From Antedon mediterranea (Eukaryota > Echinodermata > Crinoidea > Comatulida > Antedonidae), in contig NC_092677.1 in assembly GCF_964355755.1 (NCBI RefSeq), positions 6,453,001 to 6,517,000 of the forward strand: DNA of 64,000 nt, in the 5' to 3' direction. A program made the position numbers and the translations under genes. Numbering within the stretch: position 1 is the stretch's first letter; every line of letters starts with the position of its first letter. This document shows, one piece after another, positions 24,601 to 31,284 of this stretch. A model generated the notes under the pieces. That model saw only the letters and a list, made by a program, of their open reading frames with translations. It ran no database searches and was not told where the DNA came from.

Positions 24601-24842
24601 TAATATTTGTGAAAATGTATAGTTTTCTCAAAACTTTCTTTAAACTCCTTTTCATTCGCTATTTTCAGCCGAATTGTTACTCGCGTGTGATTAACGTTGA
24701 TGGGAAAAAGCACATTGTGATCTTTGCCAGTCGGCAGATCAACGTTGGAGAGGAGTTAACTTACGACTACAAGTTCCCTATTGAAGATGTTAAGTTGCCG
24801 TGCAATTGCGGATCAAGAAGGTGCAGAAAGTATCTTAACTAA
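3..24842 (+). CDS. KMT2A: Trithorax/MLL-family histone H3K4 methyltransferase, 5'-partial, 28 exons
   Basis: Nuclear SET-domain enzyme that methylates histone H3 lysine 4 within a COMPASS-like complex and keeps developmental genes active. Exons read by frame and GT-AG sites: 3-648, 1745-1818, 2458-2650, 3750-3933, 4239-4286, 4546-4619, 7029-7141, 7916-8032, 8631-8741, 9040-9177, 9912-10004, 10104-10221, 10573-10686, 11000-11184, 11946-14246, 14431-14618, 14814-14968, 15323-15555, 15857-16015, 16267-16463, 16872-21208, 21416-21709, 22281-22417, 22877-23037, 23450-23533, 23940-24069, 24467-24562, 24669-24842. They total 10854 nt, exactly 3618 codons including the stop. Domain order CXXC, PHD1-3, bromodomain, extended PHD, FYRN, FYRC, SET, post-SET is that of vertebrate KMT2A/KMT2B; invertebrates usually have one such gene. 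The N-terminus lies before the window, since the frame is open from base 3. Exon edges are inferred, not transcript-supported. Confidence 0.95.
2796..2922. mobile_element. Palindromic MITE family 1, copy A
   Basis: Terminal repeats TCTGTCTACGCTATCAAA and TTTGATAGTGTAGACAGA flank a core in which GTGATGTGCCCATA is followed by its inverted form TTTGGGCACATCAC. The element is nearly one long palindrome of 127 bp. It lies in the KMT2 intron 2651-3749. Related copies are at 22059-22184, 22470-22566 and 48001-48104. Confidence 0.8.
3750..4619 (+). other. KMT2A: KMT2 CXXC zinc-finger domain, three exons
   Basis: Exons 3750-3933, 4239-4286 and 4546-4619 together encode the CXXC domain, which binds unmethylated CpG DNA. 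Visible: CMKCPGC, then CRTCDNC, the KYGG turn (KFGG in most family members), and the closing KKKQCCRYRKC. All eight expected zinc-ligand cysteines are there. The domain is split by two short introns. The following intron (4620-7028) carries an antisense LINE. In vertebrate KMT2A the region between CXXC and PHD1 is also where the breakpoint-prone introns lie; that comparison is background knowledge only. Confidence 0.93.
4640..6950 (-). mobile_element. Degenerate 5'-truncated LINE (non-LTR retrotransposon)
   Basis: Antisense to KMT2 within the intron 4620-7028. A 659-codon frame (4949-6928) starts in the last strands of an APE-type endonuclease (RFDYILV ... TDHRLV) and continues through a full reverse transcriptase ([29 protein letters not shown]). 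Beyond a stop near 4949, a different frame gives the typical LINE tail ([27 protein letters not shown]), so a frameshift or stop has broken it. The endonuclease start is missing. The catalytic YADD box reads YADE. I cannot assign a clade with confidence. It is almost certainly an immobile fossil. Confidence 0.9.
7180..7465 (-). mobile_element. tRNA-derived SINE
   Basis: Lies in the KMT2 intron after exon 7029-7141. Read on the minus strand it starts GGACGAGTGGCGCAGTG (box A-like), has GTTCAAATCC (box B, complement of 7421-7430) about 35 nt later, and ends in an ATT microsatellite at 7178-7199, the usual SINE order. The body contains TATATAGCGC, a motif I associate with many marine-animal SINE tails. 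Confidence 0.7.
8040..8530 (+). repeat. Intronic minisatellite, 16-17 bp AAGCCTGGTTTAAAT-type unit
   Basis: Fills most of the intron between exons 7916-8032 and 8631-8741. About 25 diverged copies of CTGGTTTAAAT/CTGGTTGAAACCAAG alternate, interrupted by a unique patch near 8135-8205. It contains no open frame of interest. Adjacent units pair as near-palindromes (GGTT ... AACC), so the transcript could fold. Confidence 0.85.
8631..11184 (+). other. KMT2A: KMT2 PHD1-PHD2-PHD3 cluster and start of bromodomain
   Basis: Six exons encode three PHD fingers. PHD1 starts [11 protein letters not shown] in exon 8631-8741 and continues [10 protein letters not shown] in 9040-9177. PHD2 includes [18 protein letters not shown] in 9912-10004. 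PHD3 has [20 protein letters not shown] in 10573-10686 and ends CPRCDP in 11000-11184. In vertebrate KMT2A PHD3 reads H3K4me3 and also binds the cyclophilin CYP33. After PHD3 the exon runs into the first helix of the bromodomain ([19 protein letters not shown]). Every junction keeps frame and all ligand Cys/His positions look intact. Confidence 0.93.
9398..9887. mobile_element. Pogo/Tc1-like MITE with TA target duplication
   Basis: Perfect 11-bp terminal inverted repeats CAGTAGAACCT (9398) and AGGTTCTACTG (ending 9887), flanked by TA on both sides. Subterminal repeats based on GTAAAA also face each other (GCGTACGTAAAA near each end). It is about 490 bp long and has no transposase frame. Ends of the CAGT(N)GAACC type with TA duplication fit the Tc1/mariner group (pogo/Tigger). 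It sits in the KMT2 intron between PHD1 and PHD2 exons. Confidence 0.75.
11332..11637 (+). other. Orphan open segment carrying one copy of the KMT2 coding repeat
   Basis: Lies in the intron between exons 11000-11184 and 11946-14246. An acceptor-like TTTGAAG precedes 11332, and the frame is open to a TAA at 11635. It encodes a stretch closely matching the repeat of the downstream exon ([19 protein letters not shown] and the following MAVALSED). No in-phase donor is visible before the stop. It could be a duplicated, decayed exon fragment or an alternative last exon giving a protein that ends just after PHD3 without FYRN, FYRC or SET. I cannot decide between these. Confidence 0.5.
11946..14246 (+). 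other. KMT2A: KMT2 large repeat-bearing exon interrupting the bromodomain
   Basis: A 2301-nt, 767-codon exon in phase 0 at both ends, bounded by TTTTAG and GTAAGT. It sits exactly between the first bromodomain helix (end of exon 11000-11184) and the helices that close the fold (exon 14431-14618, ending [12 protein letters not shown]), so the extra protein goes into the ZA-loop region. Composition is low-complexity Ser/Asn/Val/Glu, with a tandem 39-residue repeat near the front. I recognise no domain in it. Vertebrate KMT2A has only a short insertion here, so this expansion is probably lineage-specific. Confidence 0.85.
12517..13101 (+). repeat. Coding tandem repeat, 117-bp unit, five full copies
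   Basis: Units begin at 12517, 12634, 12751, 12868 and 12985, a constant spacing of 117 bp (39 codons), with a degenerate sixth start at 13102. Each encodes a variant of [20 protein letters not shown] followed by [19 protein letters not shown]. Copies differ by a few substitutions, mostly in the first third. The unbroken 3n length keeps the KMT2 frame. A further isolated copy lies near 11470-11600 in the preceding intron. Confidence 0.95.
14431..16463 (+). other. KMT2A: KMT2 bromodomain end, HCF-motif, extended PHD and FYRN exons
   Basis: Exon 14431-14618 closes the bromodomain. Exon 14814-14968 contains DHEY at 14851-14862, matching the [DE]HxY HCF-1-binding consensus, in the conserved context [13 protein letters not shown]. 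Exons 15323-15555 and 15857-16015 form the extended PHD ([40 protein letters not shown]). Exon 16267-16463 and the start of the next form FYRN ([19 protein letters not shown], then [15 protein letters not shown]). FYRN pairs with FYRC near the C-terminus to hold the two halves of MLL proteins together. Confidence 0.92.
15161..15185. other. Perfect short hairpin in KMT2 intron
   Basis: TGCCTCATGAA, a 3-nt loop TAA, then TTCATGAGGCA: an uninterrupted 11-bp stem. It stands in the intron 14969-15322 upstream of the extended-PHD exon. No function can be inferred. It may be a remnant of a repeat, since similar CCTCATGA sequence appears near 37405 and 49598. Confidence 0.5.
16872..21208 (+). other. 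KMT2A: KMT2 giant linker exon between FYRN and FYRC
   Basis: A single 4337-nt exon, about 1446 residues. After the last FYRN strand come a DVIQPPA repeat (17101-17247), long Asn/Ser/Lys-rich disordered sequence, a zinc-finger-like motif at about 18599-18672 (CMYC ... H ... C), two AT-hook cores of the GRP type at about 19150-19185 (KRGRPRK) and 19417-19450 ([11 protein letters not shown]), and a Ser/Pro/Gln/Val-rich tail that resembles an activation region. Vertebrate MLL AT-hooks lie in the N-terminal part, so these may be additional. I saw no canonical Taspase-1 site (QxD/GxDD) in this exon. Confidence 0.9.
17101..17247 (+). repeat. Coding tandem repeat, 21-bp unit, seven copies (DVIQPPA)
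   Basis: Seven consecutive 21-bp units inside the KMT2 giant exon encode D[VI]I[QK]PP[AV], just after the FYRN domain. The copies alternate Val and Ile at position 2, showing slight divergence, and one unit has Lys for Gln. The length is a multiple of three, so copy-number change would not break the frame. It is a likely length-polymorphic proline-rich spacer. Confidence 0.95.
22059..22184. mobile_element. Palindromic MITE family 1, copy B
   Basis: Same family as 2796-2922: begins TTGTCTACACT, holds AATGTGATGTGCCCATA then TTTGGGCACATCACACTTTT, and ends with a damaged GTTCGATAGTGGAGTAAGAG terminus. It lies in the KMT2 intron between the two FYRC exons. The core is closest to copy D (both have ATGGACATGATGATGT). 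Confidence 0.78.
22470..22566. mobile_element. Palindromic MITE family 1, copy C (internally deleted)
   Basis: Starts TCTGTCTAAACTATCAAACT and ends AGTTTGATAGCATAGACA, followed by GCTTAA as after copy A. Only one GTGATGTGCCCAAATATGG arm of the core remains, so this copy has lost half its centre. It lies in the KMT2 intron just after exon 22281-22417. Confidence 0.75.
24181..24455 (+). repeat. Dispersed repeat copy abutting the SET exon acceptor
   Basis: Shares several blocks in the same order with 33938-34112: TCCTGAATGT with GGGTGTTA; ACATGCCT(A/G)TTGATTTTCA and GGAAAAT; CTGTATTCTTTGAAC; CACTTCACT(C/T)AGTTTCTGAG; GTGCTTTCATTT. It ends about 12 nt before the start of exon 24467-24562, so the repeat borders, and may supply, the polypyrimidine tract used to splice the catalytic SET exon. 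Confidence 0.65.
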
Positions 24843-26231
24843 GATTTAAACCTTGATTATTATTATTTAATATTTAACAGTGTTGTATTTTCTTACGTTT
24901 GGTTGTAGTAGACCAATTATGAGCGGTTTCAAGTAATTAAAAGGATCATAATTTGTAATGAACTTTTTAAGATACTTGTTTTCAGGAGATGGAGATTTGT
25001 TTAAAAAGTAAACACAAACATGAACATTAATTTTTGACGGCATCATACCGCGCCGTGGCTATACTTGCTTTTTGCAGTAAAAAACATACAAATAATATAT
25101 TAATCACGTATTGACCATAATATATAATCACACAGAAGTAAGATTGTTTATACAAAACATAAATTTAACTTTTGATGCTATTTTGAAAGATGAGGTTGAT
25201 AAAAAGCACAAAAACAGCTGTTTGTTTCATGGATGAACATCATATACACCATGTGCAACACTAAAAACAGTTGGAAAAATGTTATTAATCAGGTATTGCA
25301 ATTTATCTGATAACTCGGTTGTAGAAACGTCGTTTGTCTGAAATTTTTTACAGCATACTTTCATTGAAACGCGTCAAAAATCTGACACCATGGGCTGTAT
25401 TTAAACTCTAAGAACAGCTTGTGAACGGAAGTAAACAAAGTAATAAACATCTCAGGTATTTTAACTTATTGAGGGTTTATAAAGAGTGTAGTTTAAAAGG
25501 TTTTTCGTATTTGGTTTTTGTATGATGGAACAGTATTATGAAGTGAAAAATATAGTATAAATATTTTATTATATGGGAATTTTGTTTGTAAGTGTAAGGT
25601 TATAATATAGTTGTTACAAACCCCAATTATTATTATTATTATTATTGGTATTATTGCATCAAGTCATGGTTTTGCTATACTATACTAATTCCCACATTTT
25701 ATTGTTTACAAATAATTCATTTTCTAGCTCAAATAATTAAAAATATTCATAATGCAAAATATTTTTGTTTTCATTGCCATCCAGCCAATGTAAGTACTTG
25801 GCAAGAATTTGGTATCACAGTTACAATACTATATTTAACAGATTTATAAGTATGATGAGGGGCGTGGCCACCCTAAAATTTGAAGTTATGTAACTGAAAG
25901 CAGACTAGCTAGACATGTAGATTGGCTCCCAAGTATTTAATGAACTCACCAAGTTTCAAGCAGTGTGACGTATCCTTCAATGGATATCATAAACCTTTAA
26001 AAAAATATTTTAAAAAAAATAATTTATCATGGCGAGTAAATAACCTATTTACTCACTGAAATCATAAAAAACTTTGTTTAAATTCGCCTTGGTGGTGTAT
26101 TTATATTATAGATTGTACATGTATATATATTTTGTTCTGTAAATGATTATGATGGATAATTATTGACATTTATCATAGAGTTCCTAATCCATTTATTGTT
26201 CATAGCTTTCAATAATTTATCAGAAATGTAG

Positions 26232-26237
26232 AATAAA
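26232..26237 (+). terminator. Candidate poly(A) signal for KMT2
   Basis: AATAAA on the plus strand about 1.39 kb after the KMT2 stop. It is the clearest canonical hexamer in the interval. Cleavage is predicted some 10-30 nt further on, which would overlap the opposing signal at 26256-26261. Confidence 0.4.
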
Positions 26238-26255
26238 AAATACATTTTCCAGATT

Positions 26256-26261
26256 TTTATT
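26256..26261 (-). terminator. Candidate poly(A) signal for PIH1D2
   Basis: TTTATT on the plus strand, AATAAA on the minus strand, about 340 nt beyond the PIH1D2 stop. It lies 18 nt from the opposing KMT2 candidate, so the two convergent transcripts would overlap at their ends if both are used. Confidence 0.4.
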
Positions 26262-26603
26262 TGCATTTTTATTTCGCTAGAATTGGATCATATTATACTA
26301 TTCAATGTCTTAAACGCATTTCAGATTTCAAATGTCGGACTTTCTTCAGGCAAGGTGTATTTGCAACACATGTTTACAGCCTTGTATACCAGTTAGTACA
26401 AAGTAAATAACTGAGATGGCTGGGTCATTCTGTATGGTCTTCCTTTCCTCTAGGCCTACACATAAGCACTAACCACGTTGGGCTGAGGAGGGTGTAGCTG
26501 TCACTAGCCTAACTTTTCTCTAGGCCTACACACAAGCACCATCCATGTTGGGCTAGCTGAGGAGGGTGTAGCTGTCACTAGAGACAGCCACTCCGAAGCA
26601 TTA

Positions 26604-28239
26604 TCACTGCTTAATTTCTTGTAATTTAGTGGGTATTTTGATATTTAAAGTTGATGATTTTTTTATAAATTTGGCACTGGTATCATCTTCTGAAACGGCT
26701 TCAGGAAGGGCGAGTTGAAGTTTATAAAGATCCTCCACTATTAACGAAACGTCGTCCTATCAAAAAAAGAATGAAATCATTTATTTTTATCAAGTTACTT
26801 CTTTGTGATTCTTTAATATTTTTTAATAACAGACCATGTGGAAATCGATATTGGTTATTAAAATCATGAGTTATACTTATCTTAAATAGTGTGCTCATCA
26901 AAAATATTTTTGGAATACTTACTGAAGAAATATCTAACTCGCATTGTCGAACCGAGTTCACGTTCGGTAACGAAATCCTAATGTCAACATGACGTCCTTT
27001 GGTATCACTAACTACTTCTAGGGAATACTCTGGTGCTGCTCTAGTAATGCTAATTTCTTCAATCAATTTTCCTCCATTAATTGGTTCTTTTATTACAGAT
27101 GAATTCAGAGTTATCTCATGTGCCTGTCTGCTATTATTAAACTGTACACCCTCTCCTTTGAAAATGCTCCCTAAGTTTCCGATTAAAGAATCTCCCTTGT
27201 GTTGTGTGTCTGCAGGTCTTGATTCAGTGTCTTTAAATCTCTTGTTGATAAAACTTGTCGCAAGTGTTAAGGGATCACCTTTGAAATTTGAGTCTTTTAA
27301 CTTGGTGTAGTTTCTGTCAAGTTTAAGTTTAAACTGGTCTGTGACATAGTCAAGCGAAAGATTCAACAGCATTCTAGTGGTGTCAGCAGCTTCAAAGCAT
27401 TCCTTTAAAACCTCTGTATTGAATGCTATTGGAATCACTTTATGTTTTTCTGAAAATTAGAAACAAATCAAAGATATCTTTATCCATATCTTCTATACTC
27501 AGTGGTTCATAGGCATATCTGGTGGTGATTTGGTTAAGACACTCGGCATGTAAATACGAGATTATAAGTTCAAATCCCACAGTTTAAAACTGTTTATAGT
27601 GTTTGTTATATTAGATTGCACATATTTAGATGCGACAGGTTTATTCGCTATATATGGCATATGTTTAGGTGAATGAAAAATAACCGATTACACAGAACAG
27701 CACATACTTGTCCCTTCAATCAGTTCTTTCATTTTTCCTGCAATGACTGGTATAGGATCATGGTCTGTTTTAGGCCCTGGAACTCGACTCCAACTGCAGA
27801 TATTAATAAACAATTCACATTGTTTTTCACTCTAGAAAAGAAAACAGTTATACAGTAATAACAAAAAATGGTGTGATTTACAGTGGTGGTACCGGAAGAA
27901 TTAGAAAAATAGGGGGAGGACATGATTTACAGTAAAATTGTAAAATGAAGTGCCGAACGCTGAGGTCTTTTGAATTGCAATTTTTAAAATTTAAAAAGCG
28001 TCCTTCTTGGATCTGTTTATGGCGCAAAAAAGGTATAAGCATTCTACCAAAATTGTTGTCTGGATACACATGCAAGGAGCTGCTGGTGCCTCCTGGTCTT
28101 TGCTCTCTGCTACGTTTTTCTCTATGAATTTTTTATAAGCCTCTGGGTCCGAATCTGCTAGTTCATCCAGCATTGACCAGATGTGCTGGGCTTGTTTCAT
28201 TAATTCATCACTGCCCTCATTGCTGCTACTGCTGGCCAT
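26604..28239 (-). CDS. PIH1D2: PIH1 domain-containing protein 2, four exons
   Basis: PIH1-family adaptor of R2TP-like (RUVBL1/2) complexes linked to axonemal dynein pre-assembly and, in mammals, to the R2SP complex. Exons on the minus strand: 28239-28048, 27831-27708, 27449-26923 and 26756-26604. They total 996 nt, 331 residues plus TGA, close to the human length (315 by memory). The start is MASSSSNEGSDELMKQAQ, followed by the family-typical WSMLDELADSDPEAYKKFI. PIH signature: LFINICSWSRVPGP and IPVIAG (exon 2), VIPIAFNTEVLKEC (exon 3). The C-terminal CS-like domain has PEYSLEV, LPNVNSVRQCELDIS and ends AKFIKKSSTLNIKIP. All junctions keep frame. The partner gene NKAPD1 starts on the opposite strand about 3 kb away. 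Confidence 0.93.
27521..27590 (+). mobile_element. tRNA-like SINE head in PIH1D2 intron
   Basis: GGTGATTTGGTTAAGACACT resembles box A, and AAGTTCAAATCCCAC, about 40 nt later, resembles box B, at tRNA-like spacing. It follows the tRNA promoter layout but does not fold as a complete functional tRNA by eye. Antisense to PIH1D2, in the intron between exons 2 and 3. Confidence 0.5.
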
Positions 28240-28369
28240 GACTCTGAATTATAAATTGTATTATATATTCAAATCAAGATAAATCATTTAATATTATTAT
28301 TAGGCCAGATACTTAATGTCAGGATAGTGGTACTGTACTAGCCTAGTCAGGGCTTACTTAAGTCTTAAT

Positions 28370-28630
28370 TAGCTTTTCTAGCTATCTACCTAGGCCTAGT
28401 GTCTGTCTAGCCTAGGCTAGCCTCTAGCTGGACCATCAAGCAAGCCCTCTGCTGGCTCTAGCTAGTACCAGGCCTAGTAGTAGGCCTAGCCTAGGCCTAG
28501 GTATGCTAACTAGCCTAGGCTAGGCTAGGCTAGAGAGAGGGATCCGTGAGAGGGCTAGCTCTAAGCTATGTCTAGTACTAGGCCTAGGCTATAGCCTATT
28601 ATAGGCTATATTATTGGATGAGGCCAGGGC
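28370..28630. repeat. GGCCTAG palindromic low-complexity island 1
   Basis: Dense, irregular runs of TAGGCCTAG, CTAGGCTAG and CTAGCTAG in the region upstream of PIH1D2. The words are self-complementary, so both strands look the same. Similar islands occur at 30620-30960, 41695-41840 and 43905-44330, mostly close to 5' ends of genes. Confidence 0.8.
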
Positions 28631-29416
28631 CTAAGGATTCAATCTACATAAAAAATAATCAAATTTTACGTAGAACTGAAAATACACTTTTTCAAAAAAT
28701 CCGATCGCGAGCGTCCGTCGCAACCAAACCAATTGCAGAGATGAGGAGATGTGATAGAACATAATATGTACCCCCGTGCGTTCCAATCCAACGCAGACTA
28801 TACTTAAATCCAGTAATCTAGGGCGTTAGCCCATTCACATAATTGGAGACTATCCCTCTGGACGCAATGTAGAAATTCTATATACAGTACCTCCATGTTG
28901 AAATTAATATTCGAATTTTAAAAAGTTTATTCTAACACATTGTAATTGTGTTTTTAAACAAATAATTAATAATTATAATTAATAATAAAAATTAAAATTA
29001 TTTAAGCATAAACATTGATAAACTAACTCTTTCAATTTGTTTATTGAAACCTGCCAACAAAAATGTCTGAGCCCGCAGATGGACACGAAATATCTGCATA
29101 CTATTAATCGAATGATCCAATCAAAATACATCTTGTAATATTGTCGCGTTGAAAATGTTGTGATCGCTCGTCCACGTGGCCCCATTTATGTTGCGGATTA
29201 AGAGGAATGCATCGAATACGGTGGGCCGAGCTTTAGTTGAAAGGGCACTAATTTTCATGGTTAAGCCTTTCTGTTACATGACGAATATATAGGCGTAGGA
29301 CATACCGCCGGTAGGCTACCCGAGAACCAACATTGCAGTTCTTAGAAGAGTACAGTGCATGGTTTTTAGGCCGGCTATTTACCGTCACATTAAAAAAATA
29401 TCAAGTTATGCGTTGG

Positions 29417-29670
29417 ATTTTTTCCTTGTGGATTTTTTTCCTTGTGGATTTATAATCACGATTTTTTCCTTGTGGATTTATATTCAAGATTTTTTCCTTG
29501 TGGATTTATATTCAAGATTTTTTCCTTGTGGATTTATATTCAAGATTTTTTCCTTGTGGATTTATATTCAAGATTTTTTCCTTGTGGATTTATATTCAAG
29601 ATATTTTCCTTGTGTGGATGGATATACAATCAAGTTTTTTTTCTCTTTGTGGATTTATAATCAAGTTTTT
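29417..29670 (+). repeat. 28-bp minisatellite TTTTTCCTTGTGGATTTATA-type
   Basis: About eight copies of a unit containing CCTTGTGGATTTATATTCAA at a strict 28-bp spacing in the centre (for example 29468 and 29496). Edge copies are shortened or altered (GGATTTATAATC). The repeat is open in all three plus frames because it lacks stops, which explains overlapping spurious open frames there. Confidence 0.9.
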
Positions 29671-30619
29671 CGTTGGATAGATATTTTGCTTTGAAGAATG
29701 GTATTCTGTGCATTGGATTCGTTTGCCATCAAGTAAGAACTAACATGGACCCGAAAAATGTATATTTATGTTACGATTACATTTTTTGGCTCCAACAATA
29801 CTAATACATTGCTAGCGTAATAATAGGTCGGTGTACAAATTAATTCGTCTATGAAAAACATAATTATGAAACTCTACCGGAATTTGCTTGTCACATGATG
29901 TTATTGCTTCGACGTATGTACAATCTGTATTTTAATATTCTTGGATGACTGATTGTGAACATCCATTGTCTTATTTTAAAGAGCAAATCACAGTCCGAAA
30001 ACTGCAAAAACGGTCTTTTCTTTCTCGCTCGACCGTAATGTAGCCGGTGAAGTTATGGCCTTAGCTATTTAGATATCACTTTCGCATTTACCCACAATGA
30101 AGACGTAATGAAATATTGAACTAGGTATCCACTCAGTGTGTCCATATATGGTTTTGTTTAGGCCTACGTAAATAGGCTATACAGTGTTTAAACATGGAAT
30201 AAAGATTACTCAATGGTTTAAAATATATATTATTGCAAATGCAATTTTGTTTTCCGATTCCTCTCAAAACAACTGAGAAAGGGGGAAAAGCGAAAACATC
30301 AAGCATTAACATCGGGATTTAATTCGTCTGAAGTTACAACCTAACCATTGTTGGGTACCAATTATGTACCACAAACCCACCACAAATATACATGTACACA
30401 GTATACAGTAGTAAAAGAATATTATTCAGCAGCAGCTAGGGGGTCTCTCGGCGATCTTAAAAATAGTCGTCGCGACGTACTCTGCTGACTGATTAAAAAG
30501 TTGTTAACAATGTTAATTAATTGTTAATTAAGTAAGAATATTAATAGGAATTACTCAATATTTTAAATTAGTCAAACTCTCTGAGATTGTTTTAGTGTTG
30601 TAAATCCAATTATATAGTA

Positions 30620-30960
30620 GGCCAAGCCTAGGCCTCCCTAATCTAACCTATAGCCTAGCTAGGCTAGCCTAGGCCTAGGCCTATGCCTAATACTATTATT
30701 AGGCTAGGCCTAGACTTTTTTTAGGAGACGGGCAGACCACCACCAGGTCCGCTGCAAGCCTGCCTAGGCATATGAAGTCTCTAGACCTGGAGTAGGTTAT
30801 ACAGTACTTAGGTTTAGCCTAGGTAGTAGGCCAATCAGGCTTATAATAATTAATAGATAATACTTAATAGCCATGCCTAATACTAGGAGACCTAGGCCTA
30901 GTCTTCTAATTAATAGACTAACTAACTAAGTCTAAAAAGCCTAACCTATAGGCCTAGTTC
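30620..30960. repeat. GGCCTAG palindromic low-complexity island 2
   Basis: AGGCCTAGGCCTAGG-type sequence with interspersed unique bases, upstream of NKAPD1. Same composition as the island at 28370-28630, forming a pair that brackets the divergent promoter interval. Confidence 0.8.
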
Positions 30961-31284
30961 AAAATAAATGATTTTGAATAGAATAGTTTGAATTTGATAT
31001 AAAAAGTTTGCGGTACACCACATAGTTCTGAAGAGAACTGTTGAGTTTCGATCAATACACCTCATCGGGAGTGAGAATGTTTTGCGTTAAATATGAAATG
31101 TACAGTACTAGTAGGTCTATGATGAGGTACTAGGCCTAGGCCTGGTCTACTTCTAATAAAACTAGACATGCTTTAATGACACTACAGTAGACCAACGTTT
31201 TTTTTTCAACCTAATTTAAGGTCACAAACTTAACTAATTTCATTATTTTCAGAGTGATGTGCTATTCAAAATAAGAAATACAGT

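Larger units (their letters stand above)
21416..24842 (+). other. KMT2A: KMT2 FYRC, WDR5-binding (Win) motif, SET and post-SET exons
   Basis: FYRC spans 21416-21709 and 22281-22417 ([20 protein letters not shown]). The Win motif GCARAE is in exon 22877-23037; its arginine inserts into WDR5 in the vertebrate proteins. SET begins in 23450-23533 and 23940-24069 ([13 protein letters not shown]), with the S-adenosylmethionine and catalytic motifs [14 protein letters not shown] across 24467-24562 and 24669-24842, and YDYKFPIED. The post-SET zinc site is [13 protein letters not shown] and ends the protein. All catalytic and zinc residues expected of an active H3K4 methyltransferase are present. Confidence 0.95.
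24843..26603. other. Convergent KMT2/PIH1D2 3' region, no gene seen
   Basis: About 1.76 kb of AT-rich sequence between the KMT2 and PIH1D2 stop codons, which face each other. It presumably holds both 3' untranslated regions. A direct repeat with CTAGGCCTACAC and GGGCTGAGGAGGGTGTAGCTG/GGGCTAGCTGAGGAGGGTGT occurs twice at about 26450-26590. No open frame with coding character was found. Confidence 0.6.
28240..31284. other. Divergent PIH1D2/NKAPD1 intergenic region
   Basis: About 3 kb between the two start codons, expected to hold both promoters, though no TATA box or other core element is convincing. It contains GGCCTAG islands (28370-28630 and 30620-30960), a 28-bp minisatellite (29417-29670) and otherwise AT-rich unique sequence. 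Short open frames in the minisatellite simply read the repeat. Confidence 0.6.

Noticed and set aside
29359-29694. Three overlapping plus-strand open frames of Phe/Leu/Trp-rich protein
   Set aside because: All read the same stop-free 28-bp minisatellite in different frames.
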